From Siphonodentalium dalli (Eukaryota; Mollusca; Scaphopoda; Gadilida; Siphonodentaliidae), in contig CP136069.1 in NCBI GenBank assembly GCA_032622095.1, positions 70,395,319-70,459,318 on the forward strand: a DNA stretch of 64,000 nt, given 5' to 3'. Shown one piece after another: positions 47,558 to 60,152 of the stretch (its first letter is position 1; every line of letters begins with the position of its first letter). The translations under genes and the position numbers were made by a program. The notes beneath the pieces were generated by a model. It did no database searches and had not been told where the DNA came from. It saw nothing but the letters and a program-made list of their open reading frames with translations.

Positions 47558-48722
47558 TTGAGCTCAAATTTTGTATGTAAGTGTAAAATCCCACCGACAC
47601 GACCGTGTCGTGATTTGGAGAAGCTCAGAGCACCCTTTATCCACTCCCAAATCACCACAAAGGCACGGCGGGGGTTAATCAAGTGATTATTTAATGAGCG
47701 TTTGTTTTTGACGCATCGCTATAAAGAGCGTCTGTTTCCCATTCAACGTTATAAGCATCTGCAGAGTTATACGGGGAAATTGAGTGCATTTCCTATGCGG
47801 GGAGATTTATTGGATGCCATACTCTTACAACATCATTGTTAAAAAAAATATAAGCTCAAATTTTGTATGTAAGTGTAAAATCCCACCGACACGACCGTGG
47901 TCGTGATTTGGAGAAGCTCAGAGCACCCTTTATCCACTCCCAAATCACCACAAAGGCACGGCGGGGGTTAATCAAGTGATTATTTAATGAGCGTTTGTTT
48001 TTGACGCATCGCTATAAAGAGCGTCTGTTTCCCATTCAACGTTATCAGCATCTGCAGAGTTATACGGGAAAATTGAGTGCATTTCCTATGCGGGGAGATT
48101 TATTGGATGCCATACTCTTACAACATCATTGTTAAAAAAAATATAAGCTCAAATTTCGTATGTAAGTGTAAAATCCCACCGACACGACCGTGGTCGTGAT
48201 TTGGAGAAGCTCAGAGCACCCTTTATCCACTCCCAAATCACCACAAAGGCACGGCGGGGGTTAATCAAGTGATTATTTAATGAGCGTTTGTTTTTGACGC
48301 ATCGCTATAAAGAGCGTCTGTTTCCCATTCAACGTTATCAGCATCTGCAGAGTTATACGCGAAAATTGAGTGCATTTCCTATGCGGGGAGATTTATTGGA
48401 TGCCATACTCTTACAACATCATTGTTAAAAAATATATAAGCTCAAATTTCGTATGTAAGTGTAAAATCACACCGACACGACCGTGGTCGTGATTTGGAGA
48501 AGCTCAGAGCACCCTTTATCCACTCCCGAATCACCACAAAGGCACGGCGGGGGTTAATCAAGTGATTATTTAATGAGCGTTTGTTTTTGACGCATCGCTA
48601 TAAAGAGCGTCTGTTTCCCATTCAACGTTATCAGCATCTGCAGAGTTATACGGGAAAATTGAGTGCATTTCCTATGCGGGGAGATTTATTGGATGCCATA
48701 CTCTTACAACATCATTGTTATA
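47558..48722 (+). repeat. 293-bp tandem repeat, four units
   Basis: Units start at about 47558, 47852, 48145 and 48438, each from GAGCTC/AAGCTCAAATTT to CATCATTGTTA. They contain CGCTATAAAGAGCGT hairpin-like words and differ by a few bases. Confidence 0.95.
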
Positions 48723-49479
48723 GTATGTATGACACTTAGGTCAGGGCTTAGGGGGGTAGTTATTGGCATAATGCTTCTCAGAAATCCCGGTTACAAACCA
48801 ACACTCACAATTTCGTATCGCAATCGGCACTTCGGGGTTAATAGCGTTGATATATAAAGAGCGTTAGTTTTCGGCAGTGTCTATATAAAGAGCGTCGTTT
48901 TCGCTATCTACTTATCTGTATGACGGGCAATTCAATGCAATGTTATCGCTCGAAATATTGTGCAGAGAGAGAAGCGTTTGTTTCAATGCAATACCGGATT
49001 CGACATCAAGCGTGAACGTTATCGCTCGAAATGCTCGAAATATTATGCAGAGAGATTGCCTGTCGTTCCTAGGAACGGGGGACATGTTTACAATTCAACA
49101 AAACGTTACGGGATTCAACAAAACGTTATCGCTCGAAATGTTTAGGACGGGTACCATGAATTAACTCATTGAAAGTCGTTCCTAGGAAGGGGGATTTCAT
49201 TGACCCGCTCGAAATAGCTCGAAATATTATGCAGAGAGATTTCACGACGGGATTCAACAAAACGTTATCGCTCGAAATGTTTAGGACGGGTACCATGAAT
49301 TAACTCATTGAAAGTCGTTCCAAGGAAGGGGGATTCATCGGATTTTTCCTCCAGAAACCAAAAAAAATTAACAATAAAAAAAACAATTAAATTATAAAAA
49401 AACAATTAAATATTAAAAAATTGAAAAAATACATAAATTAAATTAAAAAAACATTAAATTAATATTAAAATTTAAAAAA

Positions 49480-49499
49480 TCTATATCTATATTTGCGAA

Positions 49500-49534
<35 letters not shown>

Positions 49535-52278
49535 GTTCTATAGAAATTCACAGGGGACCATCTAGATGATGCCAAAGGGGTCTACTAGGAGTAGCTTTTT
49601 ACGAGAAAGATAATGGTCGGGGTTAGAATTTTCTAAAGTGACGCCGTTGTTGTCAGGGGCAGAAAAAGGGGAGGGGCAGAAAAAAAAATTGTCGCCGATT
49701 TCCACTTATATATAATCATCCCCATAATATGAGGAATCTAATGGGGTGGTTTAAGTATGGCAAAAGTCGCGCCGTTCGCGTCAGGGGTGCCCGGAAGGGG
49801 GGGGGCAGATTTTGTTTTCTGTCGCCGATTGCCACGAAACTTACATATAATCATCCCCATTATATGAAGAATCCAACGGTGTGGTTTAAATATGTCAAAA
49901 GTGGCGTCGTTTGAGTCAAGGATGAACGGAAGGGGAGAGAGGCACCAAAATTGATAAAAAACTAATTTTAGCGCCGATTTCCACCAAATTGATATATATT
50001 CTTCTTCGTGATACAAGGAATCTAATTGTGCGATTTAACAACGCCAAATTGTTGTTTTTGGATGAGAGATTGGGAGAGGTGGGCACTAAATTTGATAATA
50101 AGTCGCCGATTGCCACCACACTTATACAAAATCATCCCCATGTTATGAGGAGTCTAATGGTGTGGCTTTTATCTGTCAAATATGGCCTCATTCGTGTCAG
50201 GGTTGCAGTGAAAGGGACAGGGGCACCAAAATTGATGCACAATTTTTTTAGCGCCAATTTTCACCAAATTGATACACGTTCTTATCCATGATACGAGGAA
50301 TCTAATCGTGATTTAAAGACGCCTTAGTGGTGATGTTTGGGTGAGAGATGGAGAGGGGAGGGATTGGCACCAAATTTGATAAAAAAAATAGTTTAGTCGC
50401 CGATTATCACCAAACTTATAAACAATCATCTCCATGATATCAGGAGTGTAATCGTGTGGTTTAAGGATGTCACAAGTGTATAGAGATGAGAGGGACACAA
50501 CAAATTATATCTATATGTTTAGTGCCGATTTCCACCAGATTGATACATATTCTTCTCCGTGATTTTACGAGGAATCTTATTGTGTGGTTTAGATACACCA
50601 AATCGGTGCCCTATGGGTGAGAGATATGGGGACCTTAAATTTGATACGAACTTGTATACTCGCCAATTTTCACCAATTTCATATATATGCATCTCTAATC
50701 TCTATTGAGTCTTAATGTGTGCAGCTTGAGTCCGAAATAGGGACAGGAGGGTCACCAAAACTGATACAAAATATTTTAGTACCATCAAATTCAGACACGT
50801 TCTTCTCAAATGATACAAGAAATAAAATCGTGCTGTCTGTCTGTCTTTTTGTCTGTCTGTGTGCGTTCTATATATAACTTCACGCGGTACAATCGAGGTG
50901 GCACCAAGGCGTTCTAAGAGGGGTAACTTTTTACAAGGAAGATAATGGTGAGGGTTAAAATTTTCTAAAACGACGCTGTTGTTGGGAGGAGGGGAAATTA
51001 AAAATATATGGTGAAATAGTTTTGTCGCTGATTTCCGCAAAACGAATACATAATCACCTTCGCAACATGGCGTTGTTCGAGTCAGCGTTGCATCAACAAT
51101 TTATTTAATAAACCAAATTCCACCAAATTCATACACGTTTTGCTCTAATGATATACCATGAATTAAATAACATTTGGTGTCGTTTGCGTCACGGATGGCG
51201 AGCGGATATGCACTATCATTGATAAGATTGCTATTCGCCGATATCCACATATAAGTTATATACAGTCACCAGGCCATCTCCATATCATTTTAAGTAGTTG
51301 GGCGTTCACATTTCACAATCCCGACATATGGTGACCCACATAAGTCACTTGAACAATTATATCTTCTTAACAGTCATATTTATATGGGAATGGCAATCAA
51401 GGCATTCACACAATGAGCTAGCAAAAAGAGATAACTAGAAGAAGCATTAAACGTATATTTATCATTCTATTGAAGAGATACATATATTCGTGCAAACTGA
51501 GAGACCTCGAACCGTCAGAGGATTGCATATATATAATAACAAAATTTAGTCTGTTCCATTCAATACAGTTTCCACAAAAAGTTACAATTTGTCAAGAGAT
51601 ATGGAAGGCCTGTTCAAAAATAGTGGTCACAGTGTGCAGTCAAATATAGTTTCTTCTGATATACAAGAAAATGCAGTTAGTAGCACAAGACTTTTCAGGA
51701 TCCTACCAATACTGACATCTGACAAGGGTTTTAGAACAGACTCATCGACTGACACATAAACAACTCAAAATATCGCTGTGCCTGGCACATGTAGCTGATA
51801 TATTTGCGCAGCAACATTTCGTTTAAACTAAGAATATTTAGCCAATATATAGCACCATGAACAGAGGAGCACCTGGAAATTTCTTTGAAACATCTGTATC
51901 TTCGTGGAGATATGATAGCCAGGTGTCCTCGATATCTTAGTCCAACCCACTAGATTGATTGATACATCTCAATATGTAAAACCCAATTATCATCTTTTAT
52001 CGAACTAATGTGTTTATGATGGTCATGTATCATATTATAACGTCTAATGTATACGCAGTTGTAAACAAATAAGTACTTCATTATTGGTGGAACGGATTAA
52101 TCGCGATAAACAGAATGACAATTGACAAGCTGAGCCACTACTTATATTCCATGACTGTAATAATCATGAGTATACAATTTATGAGAAAACGTATAACACT
52201 TTAAGCAAGAGCATTCTCTATTCTCAACAAATATCCACAGCATACATTAACCTGGGCAACGCCGGGTAACCCTGCTAG
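49480..52278 (+). mobile_element. Helitron H, second copy (by tandem duplication)
   Basis: Same ends and same insertion point as 43472-46284; 2,799 bp, shorter mainly by (GTCT)n and poly-G lengths. Its identical position shows that it was copied by the 6-kb tandem duplication and not by a new insertion. Confidence 0.9.
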
Positions 52279-52557
52279 TATATAAATAAAAACAAAATAA
52301 TTAAAAAAATGTCATCTTTCTGTTATGTTTCGGAAAAAATTCAGAAAACAAATATATTACATTTAAAAAACATTAAAATAATATTAAAATATCATGTTAA
52401 AATTAAAAAAAAATATAAATAAAAACAAAATAATTAAAAAAATGTTATGTTTCGGAAAACATTCAGAAAAAAAATATATTACATTTAAAAAACATTAGAA
52501 TAATATTAAAATGTCATGTTTCGGACAAATGCCGCCGGTGGCGGGCTAACCTGCTAG

Positions 52558-53477
52558 TCTATCTATATCTATCTATTATATATTTTGGAAGATCTGTTTG
52601 TTTGTTTGTTTGTTTGTGTGTTTGTTTGTGTGTAATCGATGGACTCGAAAATGGCCCAGCCGATTTCGATGAAACTTGGTATGTGGGGGTATTTTCGGGT
52701 CAGGACCAACATAGGCCTATTAATTTGTCCGTGCGAGGTCAACTTTTCACGTGCCGAGGTCAAATCTGTTTTTACGCCGTTTTGCGCTAATATATTTCAG
52801 TTCGGTGCTTACAAATCGATTCGAAACAGCGCGAATAATAACATGCCAGTCATAATAATGACAATATGAGAATCTTTCGTGTTTCCTCTTTCCAACGATA
52901 TATAATATGTATGTATCCGTTTTAGTTATCTGCCTCAATTATTAAGAAGAAGTGGTACGATCTTCTATCAGGGTAAAAACAATGCGTAACTTCTATGACG
53001 TCGTTAGAGGTCATAAAGTTAGATCACGTTAACTCTTACCCGGCCGATGCATTTGACTGTTTCAGACGTCTTGGCGATATCTCGGGCACCGATGGTAATT
53101 TATCTTTACGTTGAAACTTGAGGCGCATTTATATACTTCAGTGGAAATCAAATCGGGTTAAACTGGCGGATTTTTACGGACGAAATTTGATGCATAGGGT
53201 ATCTCGGTATCCGCTGGGCCGATTTCCCGGTATCCGCTGGGCCGATTTCCACCATTTTTGGGGTGTTGGTGTTTGACCCCACCTGACCTTGACCTTCAAA
53301 ATGGTCAATTCAAGGTCAAATCGGGTAAAACCGGATGGATTTCGACGGGTACTTTTGTCGGGTACTTTTGTTCGGGCACTGTGTTTTGGACGGGTCAAAT
53401 CGTGACCCCACTTGACCTTGGCCTTCAAAATAGACAATTCAAGGTCAAAGCCCGGACGAAGTCGGGTCACCTTCTAT
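52558..53477 (+). mobile_element. Helitron family Y, array copy B
   Basis: Nearly identical to 46564-47483, with the same CTAT at the 3' end. Confidence 0.8.
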
Positions 53478-55756
53478 TACTATATATTTTGAGACTTCCG
53501 TATATATATGTGTGTGTGGGTACTTCATAGAATCCAAAACGCGTGTACAGATTGAGCTCAAATTTTGTATGTAAGTGTAAAATCCCACCGACACGACCGT
53601 GTCGTGATTTGGAGAAGCTCAGAGCACCCTTTATCCACTCCCAAATCACCACAAAGGCACGGCGGGGGTTAATCAAGTGATTATTTAATGAGCGTTTGTT
53701 TTTGACGCATCGCTATAAAGAGCGTCTGTTTCCCATTCAACGTTATAAGCATCTGCAGAGTTATACGGGGAAGTTGAGTGCATTTCCTATGCGGGGAGAT
53801 TTATTGGATGCCATACTCTTACAACATCATTGTTAAAAAAAATATAAGCTCAAATTTTGTATGTAAGTGTAAAATCCCACCGACACGACCGTGGTCGTGA
53901 TTTGGAGAAGCTCAGAGCACCCTTTATCCACTCCCAAATCACCACAAAGGCACGGCGGGGGTTAATCAAGTGATTATTTAATGAGCGTTTGTTTTTGACG
54001 CATCGCTATAAAGAGCGTCTGTTTCCCATTCAACGTTATCAGCATCTGCAGAGTTATACGGGAAAATTGAGTGCATTTCCTATGCGGGGAGATTTATTGG
54101 ATGCCATACTCTTACAACATCATTGTTAAAAAAAATATAAGCTCAAATTTCGTATGTAAGTGTAAAATCCCACCGACACGACCGTGGTCGTGATTTGCAG
54201 AAGCTCAGAGCACCCTTTATCCACTCCCAAATCACCACAAAGGCACGGCGGGGGTTAATCAAGTGATTATTTAATGAGCGTTTGTTTTTGACGCATCGCT
54301 ATAAAGAGCGTCTGTTTCCCATTCAACGTTATCAGCATCTGCAGAGTTATACGCGAAAATTGAGTGCATTTCCTATGCGGGGAGATTTATTGGATGCCAT
54401 ACTCTTACAACATCATTGTTAAAAAATATATAAGCTCAAATTTCGTATGTAAGTGTAAAATCCCACCGACACGACCGTGGTCGTGATTTGGAGAAGCTCA
54501 GAGCACCCTTTATCCACTCCCGAATCACCACAAAGGCACGGCGGGGGTTAATCAAGTGATTATTTAATGAGCGTTTGTTTTTGACGCATCGCTATAAAGA
54601 GCGTCTGTTTCCCATTCAACGTTATCAGCATCTGCAGAGTTATACGGGAAAATTGAGTGCATTTCCTATGCGGGGAGATTTATTGGATGCCATACTCTTA
54701 CAACATCATTGTTATAGTATGTATGACACTTAGGTCAGGGCTTAGGGGGGTAGTTATTGGCATAATGCTTCTCAGAAATCCCGGTTACAAACCAACACTC
54801 ACAATTTCGTATCGCAATCGGCACTTCGGGGTTAATAGCGTTGATATATAAAGAGCGTTAGTTTTCCGCAGTGTCTATATAAAGAGCGTCGTTTTCGCTA
54901 TCTACTTATCTGTATGACGGGCAATTCAATGCAATGTTAACGCTCGAAATATTATGCAGAGAGAGAAGCGTTTGTTTTCAATGCAATACCGGATTCGACA
55001 TCAAGCGTGAACGTTATCGCTCGAAATAGCTCGAAATATTATGCAGAGAGATTGCCTGTCGTTCCTAGGAACGGGGGACATGTTTACAATTCAACAAAAC
55101 GTTACTGGATTCAACAAAACGTGATCTCTCGAAATGTTTAGGACGGGTACCATGAATTAACTCATTGAAAGTCGTTCCTAGGAAGGGGGATTTCATTGAC
55201 CCGCTCGAAATATTATGCAGAGAGATTTCACGACGGGATTCAACAAAACGTTATCGCTCGAAATGTTTAGGACGGGTACCATGAATTAACTCATTGAAAG
55301 TCGTTCCTAGGAAGGGGGATTCATCGGATTTTTCCGCCAGAAACCAAAAAAAATTAACAATAAAAAAAAAATTTAAATTATAAAAAAGAATTAAATATTA
55401 AAAAATTGAAAAAATACATAAATTAAATTTAAAAAACATTAAATTAATATTAAAATTTTAAAAATATATAAATAAAAACAAAATAATTAAAAAAATGTCA
55501 TCTTTCTGTTATGTTTCGGAAAAAATTCAGAAAACAAATATATTACATTTAAAAAACATTAAAATAATATTAAAATGTCATGTTAAAATTTAAAAAAATA
55601 TATAAATAAAAACTAAATAATTAAAAAAATGTCATGTTTCTGTTATGTTTCGGAAAAAATTTCAGAAAAAAAATATGTTACATTTAAAAAACATTAAAAT
55701 AATATTAAAATGTCATGTTTCGGACAAATGCCGCCGGTGGCGGGCTAACCTGCTAG
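53478..55756 (+). mobile_element. Helitron family X, array copy C (no H insertion: empty site)
   Basis: Starts TACTATATATTTTGAG and ends TAACCTGCTAG. Four 293-bp units (about 53552-54716). The H insertion point is empty at 55464/55465. The following AT-rich block (55444-55700) carries an extra copy of the AAAAATGTCAT...TTTCGGAAAAAATTCAG unit. Copy C differs from A and B by more substitutions downstream of 54716, so it is the older neighbour. Confidence 0.85.
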
Positions 55757-56691
55757 TCTATCTATTATATATTTTTGGAAGATCTGTTTGTTTGTTTGTT
55801 TGTTTGTGTGTTTGTTTGTGTGTAATCGATGGACTCGAAAATGGCCCAGCCGATTTCGATGAAACTTGGTATGTGGGGGTATTTTCGGATCAGGACTAAC
55901 ATAGGCCTATTAATTTGTCCGTGCGAGGTCAACTTTTCACGTGCCGAGGTCAAATCTGTTTTTACGCCGTTTTGCGCTAATATATTTCAGTTCGGTGCTT
56001 ACAAATCGATTCGAAACAGCGCGAATAATAACATGCCAGTCATAATAATGACACTATGAGAATCTTTCGTGTTTCCTCTTTCCAACGATATATAATATGT
56101 ATGTATCCGTTTTAGTTATCTGCCTCAATTATTAAGAAGAAGTGGTACGATCTTCTATCAGGGTAAAAACAATGCGTAACTTCTATGACGTCGTTAGAGG
56201 TCATACAGTTAGATCACGTTAACTCTTACCCGGCCGATGCATTTGACTGTTTCAGACGTCTTGGCGATATCTCGGGCACCGATGGTAATTTATCTTTACG
56301 TTGAAACTTGATAATTAATGAGCGTGTGTATATGAGGCGCGTTTATATACTTCAGTGGAAATCAAATCGGGTTAAACTGGCGGATTTTTACGGACGAAAC
56401 TTGATGCATAGGGTATCTCGGTATCCGCTGGGCCGATTTCCCGGTATCCGCTGGGCCGATTTCCACCATTTTTGGGGTGTTGGTGTTTGACCCCACCTGA
56501 CCGTGACCTTCAAAATGGTCAATTCAAGGTCAAATCGGGTAAAACCGGATGGATTTCGACGGGTACTTTTGTCGGGTACTTTTGTTCGGGCACTGTGTTT
56601 TGGACGGGTCAAATCGTGACCACACTTGACCTTGGCCTTCAAAATAGACAATTCACGGTCAAAGCCCGGACGAAGTCGGGTCACCTTCTAG
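55757..56691 (+). mobile_element. Helitron family Y, array copy C
   Basis: Starts TCTATCTATTATATATTTTT and ends CGGGTCACCTTCTAG with an intact CTAG, directly followed by the next X start. Confidence 0.8.
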
Positions 56692-57956
56692 TCTATCTAT
56701 ACTATATATATATTTTGAGACTTCGTATATATGTGTGTGTGTACTTCATAGAATCCAAAACGCGTGTACAGATTGAGCTCAAACTTCCTATGTAAGTGTC
56801 AAATCCCACCGACACGACCGTGGTCGCAGTTTAGAAAAGCTCAGAGCACCCGTTCTCCAATCTCAAATCACCGCAAAGGCACGGCGTGGGTTAATCAAGT
56901 GATTATTTAATGAGCGTTTGTTTTTGACGCATCTCTATAAAGAGCGTCTGTTTGCCATTCAACGCTATTTGCATCTGCAGAGAGATATACGGAACATACA
57001 TTAAATTTAAAAAACATTTGTTTCTGACCAACCCTGCGAGCACGGATGGCGCGCTTTGTTTTTACAGTATATAGTTATATACCGAAATCATCCCAGATAA
57101 TCACGAATATAGCATCAGATTTCTCCCCAGATATACCGTTATAAAAAGCTACTGGAATCTGCCAATCTACGGGAAATTCCAGGGAATGCCGATTGAGCTC
57201 AAACTTGCTACCCACGGGAAGTGTCATATATATGAGTGTGTCCTTTATAGACTCGAACCGATTGAGCTCAAACTTGCTAAATAAGAAAATAGCCCCCAAG
57301 CCGTAAATATCAACAACAACGATATTGCTACCTACGGGGAGCAACGTTATTAGCATCTGCAGAATTATGCAGAGAGAAAGTGCTTTCCTATTTTTAGAAC
57401 GCAACACATGTTTACGTCGCATTGGTGATTGAGATTCACAACGGGGTTAATTGACTGTCCGCTCTTTGCGACGATGAGGTTCACGGCGGGGACTATTGAC
57501 CAACACTCACAATTTCGTCTTTTGCATCAGATACCAACACCTCGACCGATCGGGACGAAACTTGGTACGTGAGTGTAGTTTGACCAGTTGGTCGTCGCTG
57601 TCGTATTGGCGAGCCCGTGCGACGCCCGTGCAGCGCATGCGCAGACGAGATATCGGAAACGGGTGGAGCTATCGACTTGAAATTTGGTATGTGAATGTAT
57701 CTTGCGCCGGGTACAAATTTTATCGGGTCGCCGAGTCCGTGCGACGCCAGCTTCGCGCATGCGCAGACCAGATCTCGGAAACGGGTGGAGCTACCGGGTA
57801 CAAATTTTCTTATTGAAACGCGTGGAGCTAAAAATTTAAAAAAAATATAAAAAAAATGTCATGTTTCGGACAAGCCGCCGGTGACCACACTTGACCTTGG
57901 CCTTCAAAATAGACAATTCACGGTCAAAGCCCGGACGAAGTCGGGTCACCTTCTAG
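56692..57956 (+). mobile_element. Chimeric Helitron: X 5' end joined to Y 3' end
   Basis: Begins TCTATCTATACTATATATAT like X. It includes a single diverged 293-bp unit and repeats of GGAAACGGGTGGAGCTA. At 57868-57882 the X terminal hairpin (GCCGCCGGTG) switches into ACCACACTTGACCTTGGCC of Y, ending CCCGGACGAAGTCGGG...CTAG. Confidence 0.75.
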
Positions 57957-58799
57957 TACTATATATTTTGAGACTTCCGTATATATATATGTGTGTGTGG
58001 GTACTTCATAGAATCCAAAACGCGTGTACAGATTGAGCTCAAATTTCGTATGTAAGTGTAAAATCACACCGTCACGACCGTGGTCGCGTTTTGGAGAAGC
58101 TCAGAGCACCCGTTCTCCAATCTCTGTCACAAAAAACGGCACTGCGGTGGTTAAGACATCAACGATCTTTATATTGGCCTTATACTGAGGTTTTAACAAT
58201 CAACGCTCTTTATTGCAATGGACGTGGCTAAACGACTGACCCCATGCGTCCGATGCGGATTCCAATGGACGTGGCTAAATGACTCACCCCATGGATGCGG
58301 ACGAAATGCAACTAAAAAGGCAGAATTGATCTAAGAGCTCGAAATATTATGCAGAGGGATTTCACGACGGGATTAATTGACTGTTCGCTCTGAAGTTTAG
58401 GACGGGGAGGACGGGTACCATGAATTAACTCATTGAAAAACAAAGAATGCGTTATCTCGGAAACGGGTGGAGCTATCGACTTGAAATTTGCTATGTGAAT
58501 GTATCTTGCCCCGGATACAAATTTCATCGGGTCGACGAGCCCGTGCGACGCCCGTGCAGCGCGTGCGCAGACGAGATCTCGGAAACGGGTGGAGCTATCG
58601 ACTTGAAATTTGCTATGTGAATGTATCTTGCCCCGGATACCAATTTTATCGGGTCGCCGAGCCCGTGCGACTCAAGCTTCGCGCATGTGCAGACCAGATC
58701 TCGGAAACGGGTGGAGCTATCGACTTGAAATTTGGTTAAATTTATAAAATGTCATAAAGCCATGAGACGAATGCCGCCAGTGGCGGGCTAACCTGCTAG
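57957..58799 (+). mobile_element. Helitron family X, array copy E (last)
   Basis: Starts TACTATATATTTTGAG and ends GCCGCCAGTGGCGGGC, TAACCTGCTAG, followed by T. Contains three about 119-bp tandem units (58455-58735) starting CTCGGAAACGGGTGGAGC. The unique flank resumes at 58800. Confidence 0.75.
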
Positions 58800-59989
58800 T
58801 CCTATATAAAAATGACCTGACCAGTGCGTATTTGAATTTTCCCCCAAACCTGTGGCCTGTGTCTCATTCCCCAACTTTGGGCAACATATTTAAAAGGGGA
58901 CTTAAATTATAAATTCGGCATTGCATTTATGGGACCATCTCCTATTATACCGCACTGAACAGAATATATGCATGCATTTGTTGGATATCTTCTGTTGAGT
59001 ATAAAAGACGATGGTCACTTAAATGATCGGATTTAGTGTACAGTCTCGAATGTCATACATGTATAGGCCTATAGTTGGAAGTTTCAGTCCAAAATATGTT
59101 GAATATTGTTCTGATAGTTTGGTGTCATAGTGTCGACCACTGGGGCGATACAAAGAAACATACTTAAAGTACCGGTATCAATCCTGATTTGTGTGTGTGA
59201 ACTTTATCAGCTTTATCAGCTATAGTCACGACACGTGACTCGAATCGATGCGCTCGACTATTTGTGGTCAGTGGTTGCAAACTATTAATAATGTACCCGA
59301 TTACTATTACACCCTTTTGGTACATGTAGTAATAATCAACACAATCGGCCGTTGTTTTTCTTGTGAGGAATTTACTAAAACAGTGAAAAGTCCTTCATTT
59401 TGCTCTAGTTTTTCAAATAGTTAACCTTAATATACGGCATTTGCTCGTTCTGCGAAATTGAGGCTCGCGATTGTGAAGGCACACAACTAGAAAAATACAT
59501 AACGAATCTGAGAATGGTTTTCAGTTCTGGATTCAGGAAATTGAGGTCGACACATTAGACGTGATATGTGTAGGACTTGTGAATTTGAATTGTTTTTATA
59601 TATAAATATATATTCATGACATTCTTGATGATTTGACAAAATTTCCCCAAATTTATTTCACGAAATTCACCAATTTCCCCTTTTCCGATTATTGATGATT
59701 TTTTAGTATGTTTATGAAGGCCGGGTTAATTTATGTACCTATTCCAGCAAAAAAAAAATGCTGGGTAAAACCATAATGCACTGGACTATGAACATAGGCC
59801 TACATGATTGTACGACCCAGCTAAGAGCATTGCGTCGAGTTACTATACGGTCTGGCTAGAGTGCCGTATACGGTACTGTACCCGCGGCCAATACTATAAC
59901 GTCAGGTGCCTCGAAAGCCTCGTTTGGATACCATTATATAATTTAACGTTCAGGATATTAATTTTTTAAAGGGTTAAAATACCGGCAAT
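58800..59989. other. Unique flank upstream of ATG4
   Basis: No coding signal or repeat recognised. The stretch 59840-59920 is relatively CpG-rich (GTACCCGCGGCC). Confidence 0.4.
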
Positions 59990-60152
59990 TTTAAAGTGGT
60001 ATGAGGTTACACGTTTTATCTCCATTATCTACAGAAAGTCATGTGACACGTCGGTCGCATCCAAAATGGCGGATGTTATGATTTGACAGTTGTGCGGAAG
60101 TTTCTCTCACTTTTCGTTTTTTTAATGCTGATTTCGGAAAACAAAACGTAAA
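59990..60152 (+). promoter_or_regulatory. Putative ATG4 core promoter / 5' leader
   Basis: The sequence upstream of the ATG4 start has no TATA box near a plausible start site. It holds CCAAAATGGCGGATG at 60061-60075, which matches the YY1-type element (AAnATGGCG) that sits just downstream of the start site in many TATA-less housekeeping promoters. If transcription starts upstream of it, ATGGCGGATG also opens a six-codon uORF (60066-60086) ending in TGA. The transcription start is not visible from sequence alone. Confidence 0.4.

Larger units (their letters stand above)
47484..52557 (+). mobile_element. Helitron family X, array copy B (four 293-bp units; contains H)
   Basis: Starts TACTATATATTTTGAGACTT and ends TAACCTGCTAG. 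Holds four 293-bp internal units and a second H insertion (49480-52278), identical in placement to copy A. From 48722 on it is nearly identical to copy A from 42714. Confidence 0.8.
42714..54715 (+). repeat. 6.0-kb tandem duplication (two units)
   Basis: 42714-48721 (6,008 bp) and 48722-54715 (5,994 bp) align end to end with very few substitutions. The length difference lies in (GTCT)n and poly-G tracts. Each unit holds rest-of-X, H, Y and the next X head. Confidence 0.95.

Noticed and set aside
47558-48722. Regular direct repeats resembling an array with spacers
   Set aside because: Units are contiguous 293-bp tandem repeats in an animal genome with no short repeats separated by variable spacers, so not CRISPR.
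42932-50498. Identical short frames repeated 6 kb apart, which look conserved
   Set aside because: Identity is due to a recent tandem duplication of non-coding Helitron sequence, not to selection; frames lack codon structure.
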